64,000 nucleotides of DNA from Algibacter sp. L3A6 (GCF_009796825.1 NZ_CP047030.1:558001-622000), one strand, 5' to 3'; shown: positions 41,739 through 51,805, numbered from the stretch's first letter. The notes: generated by a model not told the origin, from the letters alone. Translations and numbers: made by a program.

Positions 41739-43370
41739 ATGAAAACGACAGAAACCATGACAAAACAAGCCGACTTAAAACAATACGGAATTGACGCTGC
41801 GAAAGTGAATTGGAATTTATCTCCAGAAGAACTTCAAAAAATTGCAGTAGCTGAAGGTTCTGGTGAAGAAACAGCTAACGGAACTCTAGTAATTAAAACA
41901 GGTAAGTTTACTGGTCGTTCTCCTCAAGATAGATTTATAGTAAAAGATGATTATACTACTGAAAGAGTTTGGTGGGGAAAAACAAACAAAGCGGTTTCTC
42001 CAGAAAACTTTGATAAACTTGAAGCTGAAATTAAAAAATATCTTTCTGGAAAAGAAATATATGCAAGAGATGGGTATGTGTGTGCAGAGCCTGAATACAG
42101 AACAAATATTAGAACAGTAACCGAGTATTCTTGGTCTAGCATGTTTGTTTTTAATATGTTTTTACGCCCAAGCCCAAGTGAGTTAGAAAACTTTAGTGAA
42201 GATTGGTTAGTACTTTGTGCTCCAGGATACGAATGTCCAGATCCTAAAGCATACGGTATCCGTCAAGGGAACTTCTCTATTATAAACTTTACTAAAAAAA
42301 TAGCTTTAGTTGGTGGATCTGCTTACACAGGAGAAATTAAAAAAGGTATCTTCTCTGCCATGAACATGGTTTTACCTGTAGAAAGAAATGTATTACCAAT
42401 GCACTGCTCTGCTAACGTAGGTAAAAAAGGTGATACTGCCATTTTCTTCGGATTATCAGGAACAGGAAAAACAACACTTTCTGCAGATCCAGAAAGAAAA
42501 TTAATTGGAGATGATGAGCATGGTTGGACAGCAGACAACACTATTTTCAACTTTGAAGGTGGATGTTATGCAAAAGTGATCGATTTATCTGAAGAAAAAG
42601 AACCAGACATCTTTAGAGCTGTTAAACCAGGGGCTTTACTTGAAAACATTTTAATTAAAGAAGATGGAGAACCAGATTATTTAGATAGCAGCATTACGCA
42701 AAATACACGTGTAAGTTACCCTATTTATCATATCGATAACATACAAGAAACACTTTACGCAAACAACCCAAAAAACATCTTCTTTTTAACCTGTGATGCT
42801 TTTGGTGTGTTACCTCCAGTATCTAAGTTAACACCAGGCCAAGCGGCTTACCACTTTATCTCTGGTTATACTGCTAAAGTTGCTGGAACAGAAGCTGGAA
42901 TTACAGAACCAGTACCATCATTCTCTGCTTGTTTCGGAGAACCATTTATGCCATTACACCCAACAGTTTACGGTGAAATGCTAAGTAAAAAAATGACTGA
43001 AGCTGGTGTAAATGTATGGCTAATAAACACAGGATGGAGTGCAGGACCTTACGGTGTAGGATCTCGTATAAAATTAAAATATACAAGAGCGATGATTACT
43101 GCAATTCTAAACGGTGAATTAGAAGGCGTAGATTATGATCAAAACTTTATTTTCGGTTTACACATGCCAAAATACTGCCCAGGTGTACCAACTGAAATTT
43201 TAGACCCAATGAATACTTGGTTGAAAAAAGGAGAATATGTAGGGAAAGCAATTCAATTAGCACACTCTTTCCACTTAAACTTCGAGAAATTTGCAGCTCA
43301 AGCTTCAGAACAAATTATTGAAGGTGGGCCACTAATTGACGAACACCACCACTTAAACGAGAGTTTTTAA
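41739..43370 (+). CDS. pckA: Phosphoenolpyruvate carboxykinase (ATP)
   Basis: The 543-residue enzyme converts oxaloacetate and ATP to PEP, CO2 and ADP, the entry step of gluconeogenesis. Visible motifs are KTGKFTGRSPQDRFIVKD near the N-terminus, the kinase-1a P-loop FFGLSGTGKTTLSADP (around residue 240), kinase-2 IGDDEHGW, and SYPIYHIDN. VWLINTGWSAGPYGVGSRI is near the adenine site. The length is usual. It probably shares a transcript with the upstream SLC13 transporter and ends at a strong terminator. Confidence 0.97.
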   Translation: MKTTETMTKQADLKQYGIDAAKVNWNLSPEELQKIAVAEGSGEETANGTLVIKTGKFTGRSPQDRFIVKDDYTTERVWWGKTNKAVSPENFDKLEAEIKKYLSGKEIYARDGYVCAEPEYRTNIRTVTEYSWSSMFVFNMFLRPSPSELENFSEDWLVLCAPGYECPDPKAYGIRQGNFSIINFTKKIALVGGSAYTGEIKKGIFSAMNMVLPVERNVLPMHCSANVGKKGDTAIFFGLSGTGKTTLSADPERKLIGDDEHGWTADNTIFNFEGGCYAKVIDLSEEKEPDIFRAVKPGALLENILIKEDGEPDYLDSSITQNTRVSYPIYHIDNIQETLYANNPKNIFFLTCDAFGVLPPVSKLTPGQAAYHFISGYTAKVAGTEAGITEPVPSFSACFGEPFMPLHPTVYGEMLSKKMTEAGVNVWLINTGWSAGPYGVGSRIKLKYTRAMITAILNGELEGVDYDQNFIFGLHMPKYCPGVPTEILDPMNTWLKKGEYVGKAIQLAHSFHLNFEKFAAQASEQIIEGGPLIDEHHHLNESF

Positions 43371-43392
43371 TTAAGTGGATATTAATAGCAAA

Positions 43393-43419
43393 AAAAGGAG
43401 CTCGAAAAGAGCTCCTTTT
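43393..43419 (+). terminator. Rho-independent terminator of pckA
   Basis: AAAAGGAGCTC (43393-43403) pairs perfectly with GAGCTCCTTTT (43409-43419) around loop GAAAA, followed by ATATTAT. It lies 22 bases after the pckA stop. Confidence 0.85.
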
Positions 43420-43516
43420 ATATTATAACTCTTTTTTTTTGAAACAGTTTTCGGTTTTAAATCACTGTAATTTATACTAAACTCAAAACCTTATTACTAA
43501 CTTAAATCACAACATC

Positions 43517-44191
43517 ATGAAGTACTTATTAACTACAATAGTGCTTATTATCTCTATTCCCAACAGCTATAGTCAATCTCCAGAAGATAAATTAGGATCT
43601 TGGTATATGCTCGATGGCACACATAAAGTGGCCGACAAATGGAGTGTTAAAACAGGGCTTCAATTACGTTCTTTTGAAGTATTAGATAACTTAAACTTAT
43701 TATTTTATTATGCTGGTGCAAACTATCATTTAAATAAAAAAACAACATTAACCTTAGTGTATTGCTATTTAGATATCGATAGAAGCTATTTATTGGCCGG
43801 AGAAAGCCATTTATATGAAAATAGACCTTACGAGCAAATAAGTTACACACAATCTACCAGAAGCCTTCCTATTTACCATAGAGTAAGGTTAGAGCATCGT
43901 TTTTTAAACTATCAGCATACGCAAACTACTTTACATAGATTTCGTTACAGATTAGGCACAAAAGTGAAATTGAGCGATAAAATGTTCTTCAATATTAATA
44001 ATGAAATTTTTATGAACCTGCAGGATCAGGTTTTTACCGAAAATAGATTTTATGCGGCTATAGGCTTCAATGTTTCAAAAACTAGCAATTTTCAGCTAGG
44101 CTATTTAAATCATGAAATAAATAAATCGAATTTAAACCGACTACAAGTAGGTTACTTTTTTAAAACAGATTTAAGAAAAAAAGTGAAGTAA
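43517..44191 (+). CDS. DUF2490 outer-membrane beta-barrel-like protein
   Basis: The 224-residue exported protein has a signal peptide ending NSYSQ and matches DUF2490: KLGSWYMLDGTHKVADKWSVKTGLQLRSFE, RLEHRFLNYQ and HRFRYRLGTKVKLS. Alternating polar and hydrophobic strands and the aromatic end fit a small outer-membrane barrel. The function is unknown. It is convergent with tatA, 2 bases apart. Confidence 0.8.
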   Translation: MKYLLTTIVLIISIPNSYSQSPEDKLGSWYMLDGTHKVADKWSVKTGLQLRSFEVLDNLNLLFYYAGANYHLNKKTTLTLVYCYLDIDRSYLLAGESHLYENRPYEQISYTQSTRSLPIYHRVRLEHRFLNYQHTQTTLHRFRYRLGTKVKLSDKMFFNINNEIFMNLQDQVFTENRFYAAIGFNVSKTSNFQLGYLNHEINKSNLNRLQVGYFFKTDLRKKVK

Positions 44192-44193
44192 TT

Positions 44194-44481
<288 letters not shown>

Positions 44482-44562
44482 GTGGCAAATATAGTAACTT
44501 GTTTTATTAGTTTAAACATTTTTTAATTTGTTTAACTCAATTTTCAATTTAAAACAAAAAAA

Positions 44563-44584
44563 AGCCGACTTTTTCAAGTCGGCT
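44563..44584 (-). terminator. Terminator of the M1 peptidase gene
   Basis: AGCCGACTT (44563-44571) pairs perfectly with AAGTCGGCT (44576-44584) around loop TTTC. On the minus strand it is followed by TTTTTTTTGTTTT. It sits 26 bases after the stop. Confidence 0.85.
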
Positions 44585-44610
44585 ATAGTAAAGAATTCAA
44601 TTGCTATCAA

Positions 44611-46866
44611 TCAGCCCTTTACTTTTTCTTTAAATTTACTAAATGCAGTAGCATCATCTTTTGGCCACGCATTGTTTGTAGTATCCACATCGGCAGTTTC
44701 TAAATCTGGATCAATAACAAAACTCGTTATTGCTTTATTAGTTTTAAATACCTTTTTAACTTCAAACTCATTATACCTCCATATTTCAGCAGGATATTTT
44801 TTTCTTTCTACAGTGCCATCTTCATAAGTAATTTCTAAAATAATAGGCATTACTAATCCGCCTGGCTTTTCAAAAGTCACTTGGTAAAAATGCTTTGGAG
44901 CTTCTTTTAATTTTGCTTTTTCTTCTGGAGATAAAGACTCTAAATATGTATTAAGCTCAGCAAAATCGCTTGCACTTTTAGCATCTTGAGGAATCACACC
45001 ATCTACAGCTTCAGCATAGTAAATAAAACGTCCTGGGTAATCTGCTAAGTCCATTTTAAAACGTTTAGCTCTTTCTTTAGCATTTTCAGTAGGCTGATCT
45101 GTTAAATAGTATTGCTTAACATCTTTAACACCTATATCTGTGTAATCGGTAGTATAAAACCAACCTCTCCAGAACCAATCTAAATCCATTGCAGAAGCAT
45201 CTTCCATAGATCTAAAAAAATCTGCTGGAGTTGGGTGTTTAAACATCCAACGTTGCGAGTATGTTCTAAATGCGTAATCGAACAATTCTGGTCCCATTAT
45301 AGTTTGTCTAAGCATATATAAACCTGCAGCAGGCTTTGTATATGCGTTTGGACCAAATTGGTGCACATAATCACCTTGAGACATAATTGGCGAAATATTA
45401 CTTTGATCGCCACCCATGTAAGGCACAATATCTTTTGGTAAGTTTCCGGTAATATAGTTTGGATCGTAATCTAACTCAGCTAATGTTTCAACAAAAGAAT
45501 TTAAACCTTCATCCATCCAAGTCCATTGGCGCTCATCACTATTTACAATCATTGGGAAAAAGTTATGCCCAACTTCATGAGTAATTACACCAATCATTCC
45601 GCGTTTTAATCTTTCAGAATAAGTTCCATCTTCATTTGGACGTCCGTAGTTAAAACAAATCATTGGGTATTCCATTCCCATTTCTGCATGTACAGAAACC
45701 GCTTTACTGTAAGGGTAATCAAAAGTTAACTTAGAGTATTCTTCTAAAGTATTTGCAACTACACGTGTAGAGTGTTCTTCCCATAACGGGTTACCTTCTT
45801 TAGAATACAAAGAAATAGCCATTACCGAACGACCATTAATATCTACAGCCATAGCATCCCAAAGGAATTTTCTAGACGTTGCAAAAGCAAAATCTCTAAC
45901 CTTATCGGCCTTAAAGTGCCATGTTTTTAATTTTGTGCTACGTTGCTTTTCAGCAGCTTCAGCTTCTTCTTGTGTTACAATAAACACAGGATCTTTAAAA
46001 GATTTTTTAGCTAACTCAAAACGTTTTATTTGTTCTTTAGTTAAAACATCTTTTGGGTTTTGTAACTCACCTGTCGCTTCCATTTTATGGTCTGCAGGTA
46101 CGGTTAACTTAACATCGTAATTTCCAAATTCTAAAGCAAATTCACTTCTGCCCCAGAATTGCATATTTTGCCAACCTTCTACATTATTATAAACACATAA
46201 TCTTGGAAAAAATTGAGCAATAACATAGGTGTTATTTCCATCAGGAAAAGCCTCGTAACCAGAACGTCCGCCTTGAGTAACGTGGTTATTTACATTATAC
46301 CACCATTTAATTTCAAATTTAAAAGTATCGCCTGGTGCTAATGGTTTTGCCAAGTTAATACGCATCATGGTTTGATTGATAGTATATGATAAATCCGATC
46401 CGTTATCGTTTTTTACATGTTCTATATTAAATCCACCATCAAACGTTTCTTGTAGATTACTTTTTGTAAAAGCTTGCGCACTATTAAAAGGTGTTCTAAA
46501 ACTCTCCTCTTTCACATCTGGAGTTTTTGAATCTTTAGCTCGCATGTTTTGGTCGAGCTGAATCCATAAATATTGTAAGTGATCTTTTGAGTTGTTGTGG
46601 TACGTTATTTTTTCGTCACCAAAAATCTGACTCGTATTTTCGTCTAAACGAATATCCATTACATAGTCAACTTGTTGTTGGGTGTACTTGTAGCCCGGCG
46701 CACCAGAGGCTGTTCTAGTTTCGTTGGGCGTTGCCAACAAATCTTTCATTTGCCTAAACTTGTTTTGATCGGTATGACCTTGCGGTTTAGCGCTTGTGGG
46801 TTCTTGAGCGAAAAGGCTCGTGGAAATAAAAATTACAGATAGGAAACAATACTTCAGGATTCTCAT
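44611..46866 (-). CDS. M1 family metallopeptidase
   Basis: The ATG at 46864-46866 is preferred because it opens the signal peptide MRILKYCFLSVIFISTSLFAQ; an in-frame upstream start would add eight residues. The product is 751 residues. The N-terminal beta domain starts around DYVMDIRLDENTSQIFGDEKITYHNNS. The catalytic domain has GMEYPMICF, where the usual GAMEN is changed, and the zinc site HEVGHNFFPMIVNSDERQWTWMDEGLNSFVE (two His plus a distal Glu). It is likely a periplasmic aminopeptidase. The GMEYP variant is common in Bacteroidota M1 proteins. Confidence 0.93.
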   Translation of the reverse strand: MRILKYCFLSVIFISTSLFAQEPTSAKPQGHTDQNKFRQMKDLLATPNETRTASGAPGYKYTQQQVDYVMDIRLDENTSQIFGDEKITYHNNSKDHLQYLWIQLDQNMRAKDSKTPDVKEESFRTPFNSAQAFTKSNLQETFDGGFNIEHVKNDNGSDLSYTINQTMMRINLAKPLAPGDTFKFEIKWWYNVNNHVTQGGRSGYEAFPDGNNTYVIAQFFPRLCVYNNVEGWQNMQFWGRSEFALEFGNYDVKLTVPADHKMEATGELQNPKDVLTKEQIKRFELAKKSFKDPVFIVTQEEAEAAEKQRSTKLKTWHFKADKVRDFAFATSRKFLWDAMAVDINGRSVMAISLYSKEGNPLWEEHSTRVVANTLEEYSKLTFDYPYSKAVSVHAEMGMEYPMICFNYGRPNEDGTYSERLKRGMIGVITHEVGHNFFPMIVNSDERQWTWMDEGLNSFVETLAELDYDPNYITGNLPKDIVPYMGGDQSNISPIMSQGDYVHQFGPNAYTKPAAGLYMLRQTIMGPELFDYAFRTYSQRWMFKHPTPADFFRSMEDASAMDLDWFWRGWFYTTDYTDIGVKDVKQYYLTDQPTENAKERAKRFKMDLADYPGRFIYYAEAVDGVIPQDAKSASDFAELNTYLESLSPEEKAKLKEAPKHFYQVTFEKPGGLVMPIILEITYEDGTVERKKYPAEIWRYNEFEVKKVFKTNKAITSFVIDPDLETADVDTTNNAWPKDDATAFSKFKEKVKG

Positions 46867-46976
46867 TTTAGCTATAAATAGATTTAACAAATTTTCGGTT
46901 TTTAGAGCTAATATGTTTACTTATTAGAACTAAAAACGCTCGAAAATAATAAATCTAGAAGTTAATTAACAGTAAA

Positions 46977-47480
46977 TTAATTAAAATTTAACAGCGCAGA
47001 GTTATTTTTAGTGGTTAGTATAAAGCTTTTCTGTTTGGAGTTTATTTTGGTTTTAACAATGTTTTGCTGATCTGGGCAAACAGCAAAAAGCATTTCATTA
47101 AACACCTCTAACGATTTAACATTTTGAATACCAACAACTTCCAAGTAAAACCGTACAATATCACCATCATATTCTTTACCCACAAATTGAAGTGTAGCAG
47201 GTTGTTTATTTATAGAAAGCTTTAAATTGGTATTAATATATTTTTCTAGGTAAGCATTTGTGGCTTCAGTATCATTATTTTCATCTAAAGTGATGTTTTC
47301 ATCATAACTATGACGCAATGCTTTTTCTAAATCGTCAATAAAAACTCTAGAAATTATCTGAACCGACTTTTTATCCTTCACATATTCAACCTGCGTAACA
47401 CTAATGTAATATTTATGAATGCTTGTAAATGAAAAAAAGCTAAATGCTAAAAGGAGTAAAACTATTTTGAAACGATTCAT
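46977..47480 (-). CDS. DUF6702-type exported protein
   Basis: The 167-residue protein has a signal peptide (LLLLAFSFFSFTSIHKYY). HKYYISVTQVEYVKDKKSVQIISRVFIDDLEKAL is the hallmark of this Bacteroidota family, and the C-terminal half is beta-rich. It often lies beside the M1 peptidase gene, as here (gap 110 bases). The function is unknown. Confidence 0.78.
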   Translation of the reverse strand: MNRFKIVLLLLAFSFFSFTSIHKYYISVTQVEYVKDKKSVQIISRVFIDDLEKALRHSYDENITLDENNDTEATNAYLEKYINTNLKLSINKQPATLQFVGKEYDGDIVRFYLEVVGIQNVKSLEVFNEMLFAVCPDQQNIVKTKINSKQKSFILTTKNNSALLNFN

Positions 47481-47588
47481 TAATCTATTATTTTTTGCTA
47501 AAGTAATTATTTTAGAAGTTCAAAAAGCATTCCAAAATATAAGTTCTTTTTTAAAACCGAAATATACACCCTTAATTCACAAAGAAAT

Positions 47589-48377
47589 CTAAGGCTTTAA
47601 ATTTTCTAAATACTGCTTATATTTCATTCTTAAAAACACAAGCACTTTAAAATCGCTCTGGTTTTTACAGTATTTTATAAAATTGGTATCATCGGAACAG
47701 AAATAGAAAAAATCCATTTGCTTATCTTCATCTAGCGGGTTCGATGCAAAAAAATCTTTTCCTAAACGACTTTTAATACTGTGCATTAAGCCATCTTTCT
47801 GCTCAATTTTCACGCGGCGTTTAAGCATTTTGGTTCGGCCCGAAATGGCATTTATAATGGGCGTAAAACCTATAGAAGCACCAAGGCCATAACCAGAACT
47901 TCCCAATCCAGGATTAAAACTAGAAGCCTCACTTAGCTGTCTTTCATTTATAGTAGCAATTTTACCCGTGTATCCCGGGATGCCCACATCGAAGAAATTA
48001 AGAGGTCTATCGCCTTTCGTATTTTTAATATCCGAAAGTAAATCGCCTGTTAGTATTTTACCAACAATAACGGTATCGAGCTGATTAACCTGCTCGTTTA
48101 GCTTTACCAAAACCGCTTTATTAAGCACCGTTTCGTTAGAAACTACAATTTCTTGTAACTTATACCGAATAGACGTAAACACAATAGTATCATGCAAACG
48201 CACCGGTAATTTAAACTCACCATGGGCATCGGTAACGGTATAAGCCTGTCCTGTTTTATTAATAACGTGTATGTTTTCCACATCACTTACGCCGGTAACC
48301 TTACCCAGAATTTCAACCGTTTGTCCATAAAAATTTAAAGACGCTAAAAAGAATAAAAATAGTAGTTTTTGTTTCAC
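47589..48377 (-). CDS. Carboxypeptidase-regulatory-like domain surface protein
   Basis: The 262-residue exported protein has a signal peptide ending LNFYGQ and a transthyretin-like CarboxypepD_reg domain (VEILGKVTGVSDVENIHVINKTGQAYTVTDAHGEFKLPVRLHDTIVFTSIRYK, residues 20-75). The C-terminal part (about residues 110-262) is Ser/Gly-rich and then basic, with no known domain. It is a paralogue in layout of the next gene (48473). Both may be outer-membrane accessory proteins. Confidence 0.75.
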   Translation of the reverse strand: MKQKLLFLFFLASLNFYGQTVEILGKVTGVSDVENIHVINKTGQAYTVTDAHGEFKLPVRLHDTIVFTSIRYKLQEIVVSNETVLNKAVLVKLNEQVNQLDTVIVGKILTGDLLSDIKNTKGDRPLNFFDVGIPGYTGKIATINERQLSEASSFNPGLGSSGYGLGASIGFTPIINAISGRTKMLKRRVKIEQKDGLMHSIKSRLGKDFFASNPLDEDKQMDFFYFCSDDTNFIKYCKNQSDFKVLVFLRMKYKQYLENLKP

Positions 48378-48472
48378 ACTTTAATTTTAGAACTACGAAT
48401 AACGACGATAATTTCTTAAAGAAATTACAAAACGCATCTAATATTTTGTTAAAGCTAACAACTCCTAGCCTT

Positions 48473-49270
48473 CTATTTAGTCTTTAAAAAAGCAACACTT
48501 CTAGTATTAAGCAACTCCAAGAACTCCATTTCTTTACCTTCGTTCAGTAAACTAAAATCAAAATTATTACGTTCCACATAATGTATAAACTCTTCCACGC
48601 GGTGTTCAGGAATATCAAAATTATCCATTAAAAACTCCGAACCAAAATAATACTTAACCGCCTCGATAGGTACTTCCGGAATTCCTTTTGCTTCTTTATC
48701 CTTAACCTTCGATCTAAATAATGGTAGTAACAATTGGTCTACAACATTTATCACATTCAGTCCGTTTACCATCGGCATATGTTCTCTACCAATAGCATCA
48801 TTAACCGTTTGCGTGCTATAATCTTGAGCAAACTCAAATTCATCTTTATGTTTTATACCATAGTAAAGCGCATCCAACTTAGGCGAGAACGGCTTAGCCA
48901 CTTCCATATCTTCAGCTAAAACACCCGTAAGTTTTTGTGGTAGCAGTATAATTTCGTCCAGCTTATTAATTTCCATAATTAAAAACACCTTCATACTCTT
49001 AGAACCCACAATATCTTCATTCACCGTAAATTTAATGTTTTGAAATTGCAAAGCACTCACCTCAATAATATCATTAAGGCGCACCGCAAGAGTAAACTCA
49101 CCACGATCGTCGGTAACCGTCCCTATATTAGACGATGCATTAAAAACGGTAATACCACCAAGCTCGCTACTTTCAACAATAATTTTCCCTTCAACGTTAA
49201 ACCGCTGAAAATCTTGCGAAAAAGCAAAACCACTTATTAAACAAACCAGTAAAAGTATTTTAAATCTCAT
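48473..49270 (-). CDS. Carboxypeptidase-regulatory-like domain surface protein, paralogue
   Basis: The start at 49270 gives the signal peptide MRFKILLLVCLISGFAFSQ; a longer form would start 18 residues earlier. The protein has 265 residues. The N-terminal CarboxypepD_reg domain (VEGKIIVESSELGGITVFNASSNIGTVTDDRGEFTLAVRLNDIIEVSALQF) resembles that of the preceding protein. The rest is helical and charged with a conserved HMPMVNGLNVINVVDQL stretch. The function is unknown. Confidence 0.75.
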   Translation of the reverse strand: MRFKILLLVCLISGFAFSQDFQRFNVEGKIIVESSELGGITVFNASSNIGTVTDDRGEFTLAVRLNDIIEVSALQFQNIKFTVNEDIVGSKSMKVFLIMEINKLDEIILLPQKLTGVLAEDMEVAKPFSPKLDALYYGIKHKDEFEFAQDYSTQTVNDAIGREHMPMVNGLNVINVVDQLLLPLFRSKVKDKEAKGIPEVPIEAVKYYFGSEFLMDNFDIPEHRVEEFIHYVERNNFDFSLLNEGKEMEFLELLNTRSVAFLKTK

Positions 49271-49381
49271 ATATTCTTTTTTATTAAAAATACGTTTTAA
49301 TCGAGTCTTCGTCAAGTAAAACAAAAAAAAATACGTTAAAAAAATAAATTTATTTAGTTTTACCCTCTAAAGAAAAACATC

Positions 49382-50089
49382 ATGCAACAAATTACCATTG
49401 CCAGCACCTCTACCCTACACGGTTCGGGATATTTAGAATACCTACTCGATTACCTCAGCGTATTTTTTAAAAATGCCGATACCATTCTATTTATACCCTA
49501 CGCTAGGCCAGGTGGCATAAGTCATGATGCTTATACAGAAACCGTACAAAAAGCATTCGCTAAAATCGATAAAAGCATTACCGGAATCCATAAACACAGT
49601 AATCCTGTTGAAGCCGTAGCACAAGCAGAAGCCATTTTTGTAGGTGGCGGCAACACCTTTGTACTTACTAACCAATTGTACAAAAACAACCTCATCGATG
49701 CTATACAACAAGTCGTTAAAACCGGAACGCCATATTTAGGCACCAGTGCAGGTAGTAACATTTGCGGACTCACCATAAAAAACACCAACGATATGCCCAT
49801 AGTATATCCCCCAAGTTTCAATGCATTAGCCTTGGTACCCTTCAATATCAATCCGCATTATTTAGACCCATTGCCAGATAGCAAACACATGGGCGAAACC
49901 AGAGAAACTCGCATAAAAGAATTCCACAATTTTAACACCAACCCTGTAGTAGGCCTACGAGAAGGCAGTTGGTTGGCCGTTTCAGGTAAATCTATAAAGT
50001 TAAATGGCGAACTACCCGCACGTATTTTCGAGTACAACAAAGCACCTTACGAGGTCGCGCCAGACACCCAATTAAATCATTTAAAATAA
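49382..50089 (+). CDS. pepE: Peptidase E (alpha-aspartyl dipeptidase, S51)
   Basis: The 235-residue cytosolic enzyme cleaves Asp-Xaa dipeptides. The nucleophile Ser is in PYLGTSAGSNICG (near residue 122). AIFVGGGNTFVLTNQLY is the oxyanion/fold landmark, and NINPHYLDP carries the His region. GLREGSWLAVSGKSIKLNG is near the C-terminus. The length matches the family. Confidence 0.92.
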   Translation: MQQITIASTSTLHGSGYLEYLLDYLSVFFKNADTILFIPYARPGGISHDAYTETVQKAFAKIDKSITGIHKHSNPVEAVAQAEAIFVGGGNTFVLTNQLYKNNLIDAIQQVVKTGTPYLGTSAGSNICGLTIKNTNDMPIVYPPSFNALALVPFNINPHYLDPLPDSKHMGETRETRIKEFHNFNTNPVVGLREGSWLAVSGKSIKLNGELPARIFEYNKAPYEVAPDTQLNHLK

Positions 50090-50123
50090 AAAGAGTAACA
50101 TATTAAAATTCAGAATACAATTT

Positions 50124-50282
50124 TGGGCGGGTTTTTAAGAAAAATAAAAACCGCGCTATCCGTTATATCTTTTTACGAGGAAAAATTAGGCTTATCAAAT
50201 CAGCTAGAGCATAAACAAAACACCTGCTATTTTAAGCCAATTTAATAAATCGTAAAAAGGATGCCACTGCTATCGCTCCCGC
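50124..50282. repeat. Imperfect palindromic intergenic element
   Basis: The gap between pepE and the DUF3575 gene holds no ORF. It contains ATCTTTTTACG (50167-50177), facing CGTAAAAAGGAT (50251-50262), plus more distant complementary GC-rich ends (GGGCGGG near 50125 and GCTCCCGC ending at 50282). It has the look of a folded, mobile intergenic repeat, but no second copy is in this window. Confidence 0.35.
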
Positions 50283-50358
50283 AATAATCCGCCATCACCA
50301 TGATCTATCGTAAAATAAAGTGTACTTACTAAGTTCAGTGAAAAAATAAAAGATGTGC

Positions 50359-50949
50359 TTAGTTCAATTTATAAGCAAGCATCACACCACCTCTATACGG
50401 CAACCATTCTCCACTCTTATTATAGCGCACTGCACCATCTACACGATCACCAGAAGCTTTATTGTATCCTTTATAAAAAGCCTGATGCGTACCACCACCA
50501 AGAAAAATATCAATATTAAACCGATCACTTAAGCGTTTCTGTATCCCTATGGTTGCTCCTGCGGTATATCCAAAACCTTGTTCGTAACCAGTGTTTCCTC
50601 TAAAAAACTTCGATAATTTAAAGGTTGTACCAGCAATATGCCCACCCACATAAAAACCTTTAAAGCGTTCCTTAAAGTAATAACGAAATTCTGGAGTCAC
50701 AATCAAAAACTGCAACGGCGCACCATCTACAGAATTCCAAAAAGAAGCAATTGCATCTATTTGAAAGGTCCACTTTTTACTCAAGCCCGTTTCAAGGCCA
50801 ATATGTGGCATAGCCGCCAAAAGTGTTACCGCATTTCCTTTTAAATAAGTGCCTTTAGAATCAGACGCTATTTCAACATCATTTTGAGCATTCATTTTAA
50901 AGAAACCAAAGACTAAAACAACAACAAAAACACAGGCTTTATAATTCAT
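50359..50949 (-). CDS. DUF3575 outer-membrane protein
   Basis: The 196-residue protein has a signal peptide ending KMNAQ. The pattern matches DUF3575: NAVTLLAAMPHIGLETGLSKKWTFQIDA, PEFRYYFKERFKGFYVGGHIAG and GYTAGATIGIQKRLSDRFNIDIFLGGG. It probably forms an eight-stranded beta-barrel. The function is unknown. It is a single gene, read away from the downstream polysaccharide locus. Confidence 0.82.
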   Translation of the reverse strand: MNYKACVFVVVLVFGFFKMNAQNDVEIASDSKGTYLKGNAVTLLAAMPHIGLETGLSKKWTFQIDAIASFWNSVDGAPLQFLIVTPEFRYYFKERFKGFYVGGHIAGTTFKLSKFFRGNTGYEQGFGYTAGATIGIQKRLSDRFNIDIFLGGGTHQAFYKGYNKASGDRVDGAVRYNKSGEWLPYRGGVMLAYKLN

Positions 50950-51631
50950 AATTTATTTGTTTTTAAACATTTTCGAGTTAAAACTAAGCAAAATCTTTAT
51001 AATATCACTTACTACAATTTTAATGTAAACTAAAAGTTAATTCTTACATAAAAGCAACAAATACACTCACAATTACGAAGTTGACAATTTCAAGCAATAA
51101 TTCTTAACGATTTCGCAGACAACACTTCAAAAACTGCTTATTTCACAAGGGTTCACAGCGTTTTTCACAAACCTACAACCAGTGAGAAAAACCTCCAAAA
51201 ACACCTATAAAATCGACGAAACGCACGCTTTTTTCTTTTAAAAACACAGCGCTTTGTCTTTAACCGATTTTAATGAGGTGTTGGGCGAAATGTAAAAATG
51301 TAGCCTTTTTATTCAAGAAAACATTTCTAATTTAGCAGTGTTAAAACATTACTGATTAATAGCTACGTATTTGTTTAACAGTTAAAGGTGAATTTAGTTT
51401 TTTAAACCCCTATTTAAAAAGCAGATCGATAGCCGTTGAACAATTGAAATTTTAAATGCTAATCTGTGTTTTTGACATCTACTTTCAAATGTGGGTATCT
51501 CATCCCATTTTAGCACGAAAATGAATTTAATGATAGGTTAAATAGCACCCTTAATCCAGGTGTCCTTATAGTCTATTCAAAATATTTAAAACCGCCCTCA
51601 AGGGATATTTATTAATTAAATCCAATTTATT
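50950..51631. other. 680-base gene-free leader before the polysaccharide locus
   Basis: No convincing ORF is found on either strand, and no tRNA or known riboswitch is recognised. The stretch is richer in structure than other gaps, for example ACATTTCTAATTTAGCAGTG near 51330 and AGCACCCTTAATCCAGGTGT near 51544. It probably holds the promoter and 5' leader of the polysaccharide operon. Confidence 0.5.
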
Positions 51632-51724
51632 ATGAAAAAAAGTAAATTAATTTCATTAGTGTGTTTATCGTTAACTGTGTCGTACATGTTTTTAACCCTA
51701 TTAAGCTACGTCTTAGTAAACTAA
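51632..51724 (+). CDS. 30-residue membrane peptide ORF upstream of upxY-like gene
   Basis: ATG at 51632 to TAA at 51722-51724 encodes MKKSKLISLVCLSLTVSYMF and ten further residues (LTLLSYVLVN). It has two Lys at the N-terminus, then one continuous hydrophobic helix. It could be a small membrane protein or a leader peptide controlling the antiterminator gene 81 bases downstream. It is too short for family assignment, but the positive start and clean helix argue against chance. Confidence 0.45.
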   Translation: MKKSKLISLVCLSLTVSYMFLTLLSYVLVN

Positions 51725-51805
51725 AAACAACCGCACATTGGGGTCTTTACAGTTAGCATCCACTCGTTTTAGTCGGTAACCCGGCTATTAATTAAATTTG
51801 AAGAA

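Noticed and set aside
51794..51801. TAAATTTG as the promoter of the UpxY-type gene
   Set aside because: It ends only 4 bases before the start codon, so it would leave no leader. The real promoter is more likely upstream of the 30-residue ORF.
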